33,770 nucleotides of DNA from Myxococcales bacterium (GTDB lineage: Bacteria > Myxococcota_A > Polyangia > Polyangiales > Polyangiaceae), in NCBI GenBank assembly GCA_016212965.1, contig JACRDA010000070.1, positions 1-33,770 on the forward strand. The letters run 5' to 3'. Shown here in pieces: positions 14,257 through 21,514 of this stretch. The first letter of the stretch is position 1; each line of letters opens with the position of its first letter. Made by a program: the position numbers and the translations under genes. Under the pieces are notes generated by a model. That model ran no database searches and was not told the origin of the DNA. It saw only the letters and a list, made by a program, of their open reading frames with translations.

Positions 14257-17022
14257 ATGCGCGCCGTGATCCTCGTCCAGCTGAAGCCCCTCCTGCAGCA
14301 CCTCGGGATCCACGCCGCGCGCACGCTCGAGGCCGCGGCGTCGCTCTGCATCTCGCGCGGGCACCACGAGGTGAGCCCCGAGCACTACCTGCGGCGCATG
14401 CTCGACGAGCCGCGCGCCGACGTCGCGCTCGCGGCCCGGCACTTCGAGCTCGACGTAGGGGCCCTCGCCCGCTCGCTCGACAAGGCGATCGACGAGATCC
14501 CGCGGGCGGCCGGGGGCAAGCCCGTCTTCGCCGTCCTGCTCGTCGAGTGGCTGCAGGACGCGTGGATGCTGGCGTCGGTCGACTACGGGCACGCACGCCT
14601 GCGCACGGGCGTCCTTCTGCGAGCGCTCGCGGCGCGACCGCGGCGCTACCTCGCGGCCGACCACGAGGAGCTCGACAAGGTGCGGAGCGACGAGCTGCTG
14701 GTGCGCTTCGCCGAGATCACGGCGAGCTCGAGCGAGGAGGCCGACGCCGTCGCGACCGGGTCCGCGCCGGCCGGCCTGCGCGGGGGCGCGACCGCAGCGG
14801 GGGCCGCGGGCACCGCCCCACCCGAGGCGGCCCGGTCCGACTCGGCGCTCGGGCGCTTTGCGCAAGATCTCACGGGCGCGGCGCGCGCCGGCAAGATCGA
14901 TCCGGTGCTCGGGCGCGACCGCGAGATCCGCCAGGTGATCGACATCCTGGCGCGCCGCCGCAAGAACAACCCCATCGTCGTCGGCGAGGCGGGCGTCGGC
15001 AAGACGGCGGTCGTCGAGGGGCTCGCGCTCCGCATCGCCGAGGGCGACGTCCCCGAGCTCCTGCGCGGCGTCGATGTCTTCACGCTCGACATCGGGCTGC
15101 TGTCCGCGGGCGCCGGGGTGAAGGGCGAGTTCGAGTCGCGCCTGCGCTCGGTCATCGACGAGGTGCGCGGCCGCCTGCGCGGCACGATCCTGTTCATCGA
15201 CGAGGCCCACACGCTCATCGGCGCCGGTGGCCCCTCCGGCAGCACCGACGCCGCAAACCTCTTGAAGCCCGCGCTCGCGCGCGGCGAGCTCCGCACCATC
15301 GCCGCGACCACCTGGGCCGAGTACAAGAAGTACTTCGAGGAGGACGCCGCCCTCGCGCGCCGCTTCCAGCCGGTCAAGGTCGACGAGCCGTCGCTCGAGG
15401 ACGCGGGGCTCATGCTGCGCGGCTTGAAGGACCGCTACGAGCGCGCCCACGGCGTCGCCGTGCGCGACGACGCCATCGACGCCGCGGTGAAGCTGTCGGC
15501 GCGCTACATCGCCGGGCGCCTCTTGCCCGACAAGGCCGTCGATCTGCTCGACACCGCCGCCGCGCGCGTGCGCGTCGCACAGACGAGCCGCCCCGGCCCG
15601 CTCGAGGACGCCGAGCGCGCCATCGCGGGTCTCGAGCGGCGCCTCGCCGCGCTCGGCCGCGACCGCTCGGGCGGCCTCGCCGTCGACGCCACCCTCGTGC
15701 CGGCGCTCGAGGGCGATCTCGCCGCGCGGCGCAGCGAGCGGGACGACCTCGCGACCCGCTGGACGGCGCAGCGTCAGGCCGTCGAAGCGGTCCGGCTGGC
15801 GCGCGAGGCGGCACGCGCCGCGGCGGCGACCCCACCCGGGCCGGGTGCGGCCACGACGCAAGAAGCAGAAGGAGCGCTCGCGCGCGCGCTCGCCGACCTC
15901 GCCCGGGCGCAGGGCACGGACCCGCTCGTGCGCCTCGAGGTCGATCCCGAGGTCGTCGCGGAGGTGGTGGCCGACTGGACCGGGATCCCGGTGGGCCGCA
16001 TGGTGCGCGACGACGCGACGCAGGTGCTCGACTTCGAGGCGCGCCTCGGCGCCCGCATCAAGGGCCAGGACCATGCGCTCGAGACCGTGGGCCGCGCGCT
16101 CCGCGGCGCGCGCGCCGGCCTCGCCGACCCGAACAAGCCGCGCGTCTTTTTGCTCGTCGGACCGAGCGGCGTCGGCAAGACCGAGCTCGGCCTCGCCGTC
16201 GCCGACGCGCTCTTCGGCGGCGAGCGCTTCGTCGTCACGATCAACATGAGCGAGTACCAGGACCGCGAGATGGGCGTCTCGGGCCTGCTCGGCTCGAAGC
16301 CCGGCTACGTCGGCTACGGCAAGGGCGGCACGCTCACCGAGGCCGTGCGGCAGCGGCCCTACTCCGTCGTCCTGCTCGACGAGATCGAGAAGGCCTGCCA
16401 GGAGGTGCGGAACCTCTTCTACCAGCTGTTCGACAAGGGCACCCTCACGGACGGCACGGGGCGCACCATCGACTTCAAGAACACGGTCGTGTTCCTGACG
16501 ACGAACCTCGGCGCCGACATCATCACCGGTCTCTGTGCGGGCGAGGCGGCGCCCGACCCCGCGGAGGTCGTGGCCGCGCTCCGCCCGACGCTGAACCACG
16601 CGCTCGGGCCCGCGTGGCTGGCGCGCACCACCGTCGTGCCCTTCTCCCCGCTCGGCCCGCACGCGCTCGAGGACATCGCGCGCCTCAAGCTCGGGCGGAT
16701 CGCGGCGCGCATGCACGAGGCGCACCGCGTCGCCGTGAGGTTCGCGCCCACGGTCGCGAAGCACATCGTCGCCCGCTGCGTCGACGCGGAGACCGGCGCG
16801 CGCAACATCGACTTCATCCTCGAGAGCTCGCTCCTGCCGCAGCTCTCGACGCGCGTGCTCGAGCGGCTCGCCGACGGCGCCCTGTCCGAGGACCTCGAGG
16901 TCGATCTCGACGCCGCGGGCGAGCTCACCGTCCGCTTCGCTCGGCCGAAGGAGCCGAAGGCGCCCACCCGCCCGAAGCCGCGGCGCGCGCCGCGAACGCC
17001 ACGCGGGCCCGGCCCGCGCTAG
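14257..17022 (+). CDS. tssH: AAA+ ATPase ClpV/TssH (type VI secretion type)
   Basis: A 921-residue double-AAA+ unfoldase of the ClpB/ClpV class; ClpV recycles contracted type VI secretion sheaths in the cytoplasm. The N-terminal domain (LKPLLQHLG, ARTLEAAASLCISRGHHEVSPEHYL, ARHFELD, LQDAWMLASVDYGHARLRTG) is ClpV-like. AAA1 has Walker A GEAGVGKT (243-250), Walker B ILFIDEAH and the ClpV-typical TLIGAGGPSGSTDAANLLKPAL. AAA2 has Walker A GPSGVGKT (635-642), VVLLDEIEKA and FKNTVVFLTTNLG. The middle coiled-coil region is short, as in ClpV and unlike ClpB. The C-terminus LLPQLSTRVLERL also fits ClpV. The ATG at 14257 gives a natural N-terminus. No sheath, baseplate or tube gene is in the window, so it is an orphan or an outlying member. 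ClpB-like disaggregase is the alternative. Confidence 0.85.
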   Translation: MRAVILVQLKPLLQHLGIHAARTLEAAASLCISRGHHEVSPEHYLRRMLDEPRADVALAARHFELDVGALARSLDKAIDEIPRAAGGKPVFAVLLVEWLQDAWMLASVDYGHARLRTGVLLRALAARPRRYLAADHEELDKVRSDELLVRFAEITASSSEEADAVATGSAPAGLRGGATAAGAAGTAPPEAARSDSALGRFAQDLTGAARAGKIDPVLGRDREIRQVIDILARRRKNNPIVVGEAGVGKTAVVEGLALRIAEGDVPELLRGVDVFTLDIGLLSAGAGVKGEFESRLRSVIDEVRGRLRGTILFIDEAHTLIGAGGPSGSTDAANLLKPALARGELRTIAATTWAEYKKYFEEDAALARRFQPVKVDEPSLEDAGLMLRGLKDRYERAHGVAVRDDAIDAAVKLSARYIAGRLLPDKAVDLLDTAAARVRVAQTSRPGPLEDAERAIAGLERRLAALGRDRSGGLAVDATLVPALEGDLAARRSERDDLATRWTAQRQAVEAVRLAREAARAAAATPPGPGAATTQEAEGALARALADLARAQGTDPLVRLEVDPEVVAEVVADWTGIPVGRMVRDDATQVLDFEARLGARIKGQDHALETVGRALRGARAGLADPNKPRVFLLVGPSGVGKTELGLAVADALFGGERFVVTINMSEYQDREMGVSGLLGSKPGYVGYGKGGTLTEAVRQRPYSVVLLDEIEKACQEVRNLFYQLFDKGTLTDGTGRTIDFKNTVVFLTTNLGADIITGLCAGEAAPDPAEVVAALRPTLNHALGPAWLARTTVVPFSPLGPHALEDIARLKLGRIAARMHEAHRVAVRFAPTVAKHIVARCVDAETGARNIDFILESSLLPQLSTRVLERLADGALSEDLEVDLDAAGELTVRFARPKEPKAPTRPKPRRAPRTPRGPGPR

Positions 17023-17082
17023 TCGCTCGGGTCGGCCTCGGCAACCACGCCCCGCGGCTCGCGGATGGGCTAGAGTCGGCCC

Positions 17083-18015
17083 TTGGACCGACGCGACGTG
17101 TCCGGAACGGTGGTGCTCGCGCTCGTGGCAGCGCTCGGCGCCGGATGCACCCCGTCCCGCTCCGTGACGGTGTCGACGTCGAGCACCTCCCCGGTGCCAT
17201 CCGCCGCGACGGTCGTCGCCGCGTCGGCAACGACCGCCGCGACCGCCGCGCCCACCGTGGAGGTCGGCGCGCTCGCAGCGCTCGTGGCGGCACTCGGCGA
17301 CGCCGGCGCCGAGGTCGCGAGCGCGGACGGCGACCCGGTGCGGCACACCTCGCCGTGCACCGACGGAGCAGAGCGCGTGGAGATCGACGGGCAGCAGGTC
17401 ACGCTGCGCCATGGCGGTTGCTTCCGCTGCAAGCTCGCCGGGGCGATCCCCGCTGGCCTCGAGGCGCGCGTCCACGCGTTCGCGCAGGCCTTCGTCGCCA
17501 CGCCCGCGAGCCTGCTCCGCGCGGCGCACCTCGCGCGCGTCGCCCTGTGCGCGGAGCTCGAGTACGAGCGGGGACCGGACGGCGACGACCTCGTCGGAGG
17601 GACGGTCGACCACCTCCGGCGCGAGCTGCTCCTCAGCGTCGACGAGGTCTTCCCGCTGCCGGGCGCGGACGTGCTCCACCACGAGCTCTTCCACCTCTTC
17701 GAGACGGCCACGAGCCCGCGCACGACCTTCCGCGACCCCGAGTGGACGGCGCACAACCCGCCCGATTTCCGCTACGGACGCCACGAGGATGGCACGGTCG
17801 TGGCGGGCTTTCTCAACACCCACGCCATGCGGAACCTGCGCGAGGACCACGCCACGGTGTACCAGTTCATCATGGCGCGCCCGACCGAGCTCTGCGCGAG
17901 CGACGCACGGGTGCTCGCCAAGGCCCGTCTGCTCGGCGCGCGCATCCGCGCCGTCATCGGCGCCGCCGACGCGGCCTACCTCGTGCGGCGCGCCCCCTGC
18001 CTCGCCGAGCCGTGA
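17083..18015 (+). CDS. Putative HExxH zinc-metallopeptidase lipoprotein
   Basis: A 310-residue predicted lipoprotein. From the TTG start the signal peptide is MDRRDVSGTVVLALVAALGAGC with lipid Cys22; GTG 17098 would remove the arginines, so TTG is preferred. A Thr/Ser/Ala linker runs to about residue 57. VLHHELFHLFETA contains HExxH (His200, Glu201, His204), the zinc-peptidase signature. Further on LREDHATVYQFIM resembles the EDxA motif that supplies the third zinc ligand in several gluzincin families. CTDGAERVEIDG and GGCFRCKLAG carry cysteines that may be paired. No known family is recognised with certainty. It follows the ClpV gene after 60 bases in the same direction; a functional link is not evident. 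Confidence 0.75.
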   Translation: MDRRDVSGTVVLALVAALGAGCTPSRSVTVSTSSTSPVPSAATVVAASATTAATAAPTVEVGALAALVAALGDAGAEVASADGDPVRHTSPCTDGAERVEIDGQQVTLRHGGCFRCKLAGAIPAGLEARVHAFAQAFVATPASLLRAAHLARVALCAELEYERGPDGDDLVGGTVDHLRRELLLSVDEVFPLPGADVLHHELFHLFETATSPRTTFRDPEWTAHNPPDFRYGRHEDGTVVAGFLNTHAMRNLREDHATVYQFIMARPTELCASDARVLAKARLLGARIRAVIGAADAAYLVRRAPCLAEP

Positions 18016-18063
18016 CCGCGTCGCGCCAGCCGCGCGGCCACCTGCTCCCCCGCGCCGCCAGCG

Positions 18064-18468
18064 CTAGCCGCTCACATCCGCCTCGGCGACCACGCCCGGC
18101 AGGCCCAGCGCGACCGCCGACAGGCCGTAGCCCCGGAACCCGTCGTGCCACAGCTGCTCGCCGAGCTCCGAGTAGCAGGCGACCTCGCCGCTGCCGGCCA
18201 CGAGGATCTGCCCGCCACTCCACAGGAGCGTCCAGGCCGTCCAGGGCAGGTCGGCCGTCCAGAGCACCGCCCCCGTCGGGTACTCCAGGCACAGGAGGCG
18301 CACACCGGCCGCCAGGACGCGATCCGCCGTCACCGCGATGCGCGCGAAGCGGCCCCCCACCTCGTGCTCCCACAGCCGCGCGCCCGTGCGCCGGTCCAGC
18401 CCGAAGACGTGACCTCCGAGCGCCACGACCACGACCGGCGCGGGCGCTTCCGTTTCCCGGTAGCTCAT
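18064..18468 (-). CDS. Short PQQ-like beta-propeller repeat protein
   Basis: A 134-residue protein with three PQQ/propeller-type blades: VVVALGGHVFGLDRRTGARLWEHEVGG, VLAAGVRLLCLEYPTGAVLWTADLP and QILVAGSGEVACYSELGEQLWHDGF. Each has the xVYALDxxTGxxLW pattern of PQQ enzyme repeats, although three blades are too few for a closed propeller. There is no signal peptide. The start is ATG (complement of 18466-18468, MSYRETEAP); the frame stays open upstream but without similarity. It is convergent with the HExxH lipoprotein gene and divergent from the next + strand gene. The function is unknown; it may be a truncated or oligomer-forming member. Confidence 0.75.
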   Translation of the reverse strand: MSYRETEAPAPVVVVALGGHVFGLDRRTGARLWEHEVGGRFARIAVTADRVLAAGVRLLCLEYPTGAVLWTADLPWTAWTLLWSGGQILVAGSGEVACYSELGEQLWHDGFRGYGLSAVALGLPGVVAEADVSG

Positions 18469-18617
18469 GCCCGACTCTAGCATCCGGCGCGCTCGACCCT
18501 TCGCGAAGCGCGGGCGCCCTCGTTTCTTCGTTTCCTCCCGTGAGTCCTTTCGAGGATCATGTGCCGTCGGCGACCGCGGTGTCCGCGGCGCGAAGACGAG
18601 CCAGGAGAACGAGACCG

Positions 18618-19238
18618 ATGGGCAACGAGCGCGCACGACAGAAGAAGCTGGCGAAGCACAAGAAGAGGCGCGCCGAGGTGCGGTCGCTGAAGCAGGCGGC
18701 CTCGGCGCCGCTGCCCGACAAGGGAGCCGCCCTCGCGCGGCGGGCGAGCGACTGGCCGGTGACCGACTGCTACCTCGGCCGCGGCTGGGACGAGACCGAG
18801 GTGCCGGCGCTCGTCACGGGCGTGCTCGTGCGGCGCCGTCCCGGCGGCGTGGCGGCCGTCGGCCTCATCCTCGTCGACCGCACCTGTCTCGGCATCAAGA
18901 GCGGCTTCTTGCGCGTCCTCGAAGACGCCGCGTTGCAGGCGCTGCTCGACGGGGTCGCCGAGACGCACGGCGGCATCGAGCGCGTCGAGCTCCCGACGCT
19001 GCAGGCGATCGCCTTTCATGCGCTCGACCTCGCGCACACCCTCGGCTTCGCGCCCGACCGCGACTTCCCGCTCGAGTTCCTCGGCCCGCGCCCGGCCGAG
19101 CTCCCCCTGACGCCCTTCGCGCGCCCCGACAAGCCCCACTACATCGCCGGCCCGGACGACGACTCGCGCCGCATCCTCGCCCAGCTCGAGCGCGCCGTCG
19201 GCGCGGGCAACTTCCACTTCACGGTGCCGGCCGACTAG
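18618..19238 (+). CDS. Conserved-looking protein of unknown function, basic N-terminus
   Basis: A 206-residue protein starting at ATG 18618 with an AGGAG about 10 bases upstream. The first 27 residues (MGNERARQKKLAKHKKRRAE and onward) are strongly basic and helical, as in ribosome- or nucleic-acid-associated proteins. The remainder is a mixed alpha/beta domain with VLVRRRPGGVAAVGLILVDRTCLGIKSGFL and ends in RRILAQLERAVGAGNFHFTVPAD. There is no signal peptide or membrane span. I have an impression of similar proteins in planctomycetes and myxobacteria but cannot name a family. Its 3' end runs into a C-rich hexamer array. Confidence 0.72.
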   Translation: MGNERARQKKLAKHKKRRAEVRSLKQAASAPLPDKGAALARRASDWPVTDCYLGRGWDETEVPALVTGVLVRRRPGGVAAVGLILVDRTCLGIKSGFLRVLEDAALQALLDGVAETHGGIERVELPTLQAIAFHALDLAHTLGFAPDRDFPLEFLGPRPAELPLTPFARPDKPHYIAGPDDDSRRILAQLERAVGAGNFHFTVPAD

Positions 19239-19250
19239 GTCGATCTCACG

Positions 19251-19308
19251 CCCCCGCCCCCGCCCACTCTCCCGCCCCCGCCCCCGCCCCCGCCCCCGCC
19301 CCCGCCCC
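19251..19308 (-). repeat. Degenerate GC hexamer array 1
   Basis: This is a CCCCCG-type period-6 repeat on the + strand (GCGGGG on the - strand), about nine units with one ACTCTC interruption. It separates two convergent genes (unknown protein and VIT/VWA protein). The - strand variant GCGGGAGAGTGGGCG is also found in array 3, showing that the arrays belong to one family. The runs of four or five G make G-quadruplex formation possible. Confidence 0.85.
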
Positions 19309-19313
19309 AACCC

Positions 19314-21329
19314 TCACGTACTGACGTCGAACGTCGCGTGCTCGTCGCGGAAGCGGTCGGGCAGCGCGAGCTCCCAGACGCCGGCGCGCAGGCAACGGAG
19401 CTCCTCGGCCGTCGCGTCGATCGCGGAGACCTCCGTCACGTCGACGACCTCGTCGAGCGTGGTCTCGAGCGCGACGCGCGCCGTGCGTCCGAAAAAGCCG
19501 CCGCAGCCGAGCCACACGCTGTCGACCGCGTAGCGCAGGTAGGTCTCCGGGTCGAAGGCCGGCTCGCGGCCCGAGACCAACGTTCCGCCCATGCGCACCT
19601 GGGGCGGGCGCGCGCGGCGGCTCGCGAGCCGACCGTGGTCGAGGCCCTCGGTCGAGGGTCGCACGCCCGGCTCGATCGCGAGGTAGCTCGTGACGGGCGA
19701 CACGGCGCCACCGGCCCGCGCCAGCACCATCATCTCGTCCTCGGTGAAGTCGGTGTGGGCCGAGGCGCCGAAGACGAGCGCCGCGGAGCGCCGCGATTCC
19801 TTGGGGTCGGCCTCGAGGCGCACGCGGACGGGCTCGGTCCAGAGCAGGCCGCGAGCCGCCACCCAGGCCTGGGGGTGCGCCGCGGTCGACAGGTGCTCGA
19901 CGCCCTGCCCCTCGGCGAGCTCGCTCGGCGAAAAGAGGGTCGGATCGTCGCGCTCGGTCGCGATCGCGAGCGCATGCAGGCGCACGGGGCGCGCCAGCTC
20001 CTCGAAGGGCGCGAGCGCGGCGTCGGGCGCGCCGGCCGCGGCGCCGGCCACCCAGGCGACGCCGCCCGTGGCAGCGGCGAGCTCGCCGTACTCGTGCTCG
20101 TCGTAGCGCGCGAGGCTCGCCTCCGCGGCCTCGTGGACGTCGACCACGTGCAACAGGGCGCCCGCTCCGAGCGTCGCCTGCAGGCGCGCGGGGCCGACCG
20201 CGGCGCGCGTGAGCGCGTCGGTGAAGAGCACGATGCGCTTCGGCCCGGTGACGGCGGCCAGGCGCCCCGCGGCGGCGGCGAGCGCGAGGTCGACGGCGCT
20301 GCCGTTGCGCCGCGCGACGGGCGCCTGCGCGAGGTCGGCGAGGGCGCGCGCCACGGGGACGAAGCCGCCGTAGGTGGGGCGCACCTCCCGATCGAAGCGC
20401 AGCACCTCGACGCGGGCGTCGGGCATGTGGAGCAGCCAGCCGCGCGCCGCAGCCAGCGCGGCGGCGGCCTCGTGCTCCGGGATGGAACGCGAGGCGTCGA
20501 GCACGACGACGACGTGCGCACCGCGGGGCGCCTCCGAGAGACGGGGCGCGGCCTCGAACCGAAAGCGGGTGAGGCCGTGGGCCTCGCTCGCGGCGAGCGA
20601 GCCGAGCGCGCCGCCGAGGCGCGGCGGGTGCGCCGGGACGAGGGCGAGGTCGAGCGCGCCGCCGTCCGCCGGCCAGGTGACGACCGCCGGCGTGCCTGGG
20701 AGCCGCTGGAACCGCTCGGCCCCGACCTCGACGCGCCCCGCGCCGGGGGCTGCCTCCACGGTGAGCTCGGCGCGAAGCTCCCCGCTGCCGAGCGGCGGCA
20801 GCTCGACGTGGTACGCGCCGTCGCGGTAGTGCGTGGGCATGGCGAGGGTGTACTCGACGACCTTCTGCTGCTGCGCCATGCACGGAAACACCTGCAGGGC
20901 GAGCCGGCCGAGCGAGCGCCAGCTGAGCAAGGCCGGATCCTTCGGGTAGTAGCCGCCGATGCCGGTCAGCTCCTGGTAGCGCGCCGCCGCCGTCTCGGCC
21001 TCGAGCAACTCGCCGCCGAACCATTGCGGTCGCCCCTCTGCGCTGCCGAGCGTGCGCAGGCCGACGGCGACGGCCTCGGGCGGCAGATCGAGGTAGAAGG
21101 TGGCCTGGTCGGGGCGCTCGCCGCCGTTGTAGACGGTGCGCCGGACCGTGAGCGTGGCCTGCCCGGGCTCGAGCACGACGCGGACGCGGTAGCCCCGCTC
21201 GACCAGGGCCTCGCTGCGCGTCCAGGCAAAATCATCGGCGCGCGCCGCGCCGGCGCCGCCTCCGAGGCCCGCGAGCACCGCCGCACAGAGCACCCCCGCC
21301 CGAGTCGTGCGCTCGCAGGCCCGTCGCAT
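19314..21329 (-). CDS. VIT/VWA-domain exported protein
   Basis: A 671-residue secreted or periplasmic protein. The signal peptide ends near AARA (residue 31). A VIT-like domain (about 35-190) contains the characteristic VRRTVYNGGERPDQATFYLDLPPEA and KVVEYTLAMP strands, and a von Willebrand A domain follows (about 270-440). The MIDAS begins DASRS (278-282) and has a later FTDAL Asp (371); the middle MIDAS position reads NGSAVDLAL, so Ser takes the place of the usual Thr. The C-terminal third (460-671) is unassigned and includes VWLGCGGFFGR. VIT/VWA proteins bind metal-dependent ligands or act as adhesins or assembly factors; the ligand is unknown. It lies downstream of the DUF4139-like gene on the same strand, separated by array 2. 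Confidence 0.85.
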   Translation of the reverse strand: MRRACERTTRAGVLCAAVLAGLGGGAGAARADDFAWTRSEALVERGYRVRVVLEPGQATLTVRRTVYNGGERPDQATFYLDLPPEAVAVGLRTLGSAEGRPQWFGGELLEAETAAARYQELTGIGGYYPKDPALLSWRSLGRLALQVFPCMAQQQKVVEYTLAMPTHYRDGAYHVELPPLGSGELRAELTVEAAPGAGRVEVGAERFQRLPGTPAVVTWPADGGALDLALVPAHPPRLGGALGSLAASEAHGLTRFRFEAAPRLSEAPRGAHVVVVLDASRSIPEHEAAAALAAARGWLLHMPDARVEVLRFDREVRPTYGGFVPVARALADLAQAPVARRNGSAVDLALAAAAGRLAAVTGPKRIVLFTDALTRAAVGPARLQATLGAGALLHVVDVHEAAEASLARYDEHEYGELAAATGGVAWVAGAAAGAPDAALAPFEELARPVRLHALAIATERDDPTLFSPSELAEGQGVEHLSTAAHPQAWVAARGLLWTEPVRVRLEADPKESRRSAALVFGASAHTDFTEDEMMVLARAGGAVSPVTSYLAIEPGVRPSTEGLDHGRLASRRARPPQVRMGGTLVSGREPAFDPETYLRYAVDSVWLGCGGFFGRTARVALETTLDEVVDVTEVSAIDATAEELRCLRAGVWELALPDRFRDEHATFDVST

Positions 21330-21382
21330 GTCCCTTCGACAACCCCACCCTAGGGAAGTTCCTCGCGTCGAACCGCTCGAAG

Positions 21383-21514
21383 CGGGTGCGTGGGCGGGGG
21401 CGGGGGCGGGCGCGGGTGCGTGGGCGGGCGCGGGGGCGTGAGAGTGGGCGTGAGAGTGGGCGTGGGCGGGCGCGGGAGCGGGGGCGTGGGCGTGGGCGTG
21501 GGAGTGGGCGTGGG
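21383..21514 (+). repeat. Degenerate GC hexamer array 2
   Basis: About 21 hexamers of the consensus GCGKGG (GCGTGG, GCGGGG, GCGGGC, GCGTGA, GAGTGG) run without phase change, including an imperfect duplication GCGTGAGAGTGG. It occupies the gap between the start region of the VIT/VWA gene and the stop of the DUF4139-like gene, ending immediately before that stop codon. It is G-rich on the + strand. The frames through it stay open and encode Arg/Gly or Ala/Gly dipeptides, which are not taken as genes. Confidence 0.88.

Noticed and set aside
14185..17850. A 1221-codon - strand open frame
   Set aside because: It is antisense to the ClpV and HExxH genes, with Arg/Ala/Gly/His-rich composition typical of shadow frames and no recognisable domain.
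14223..19238. A 1671-codon Arg-rich open frame across several genes
   Set aside because: Most of it is an out-of-frame reading of ClpV and neighbouring genes in GC-rich DNA. Only its last part, from ATG 18618, is a real gene.
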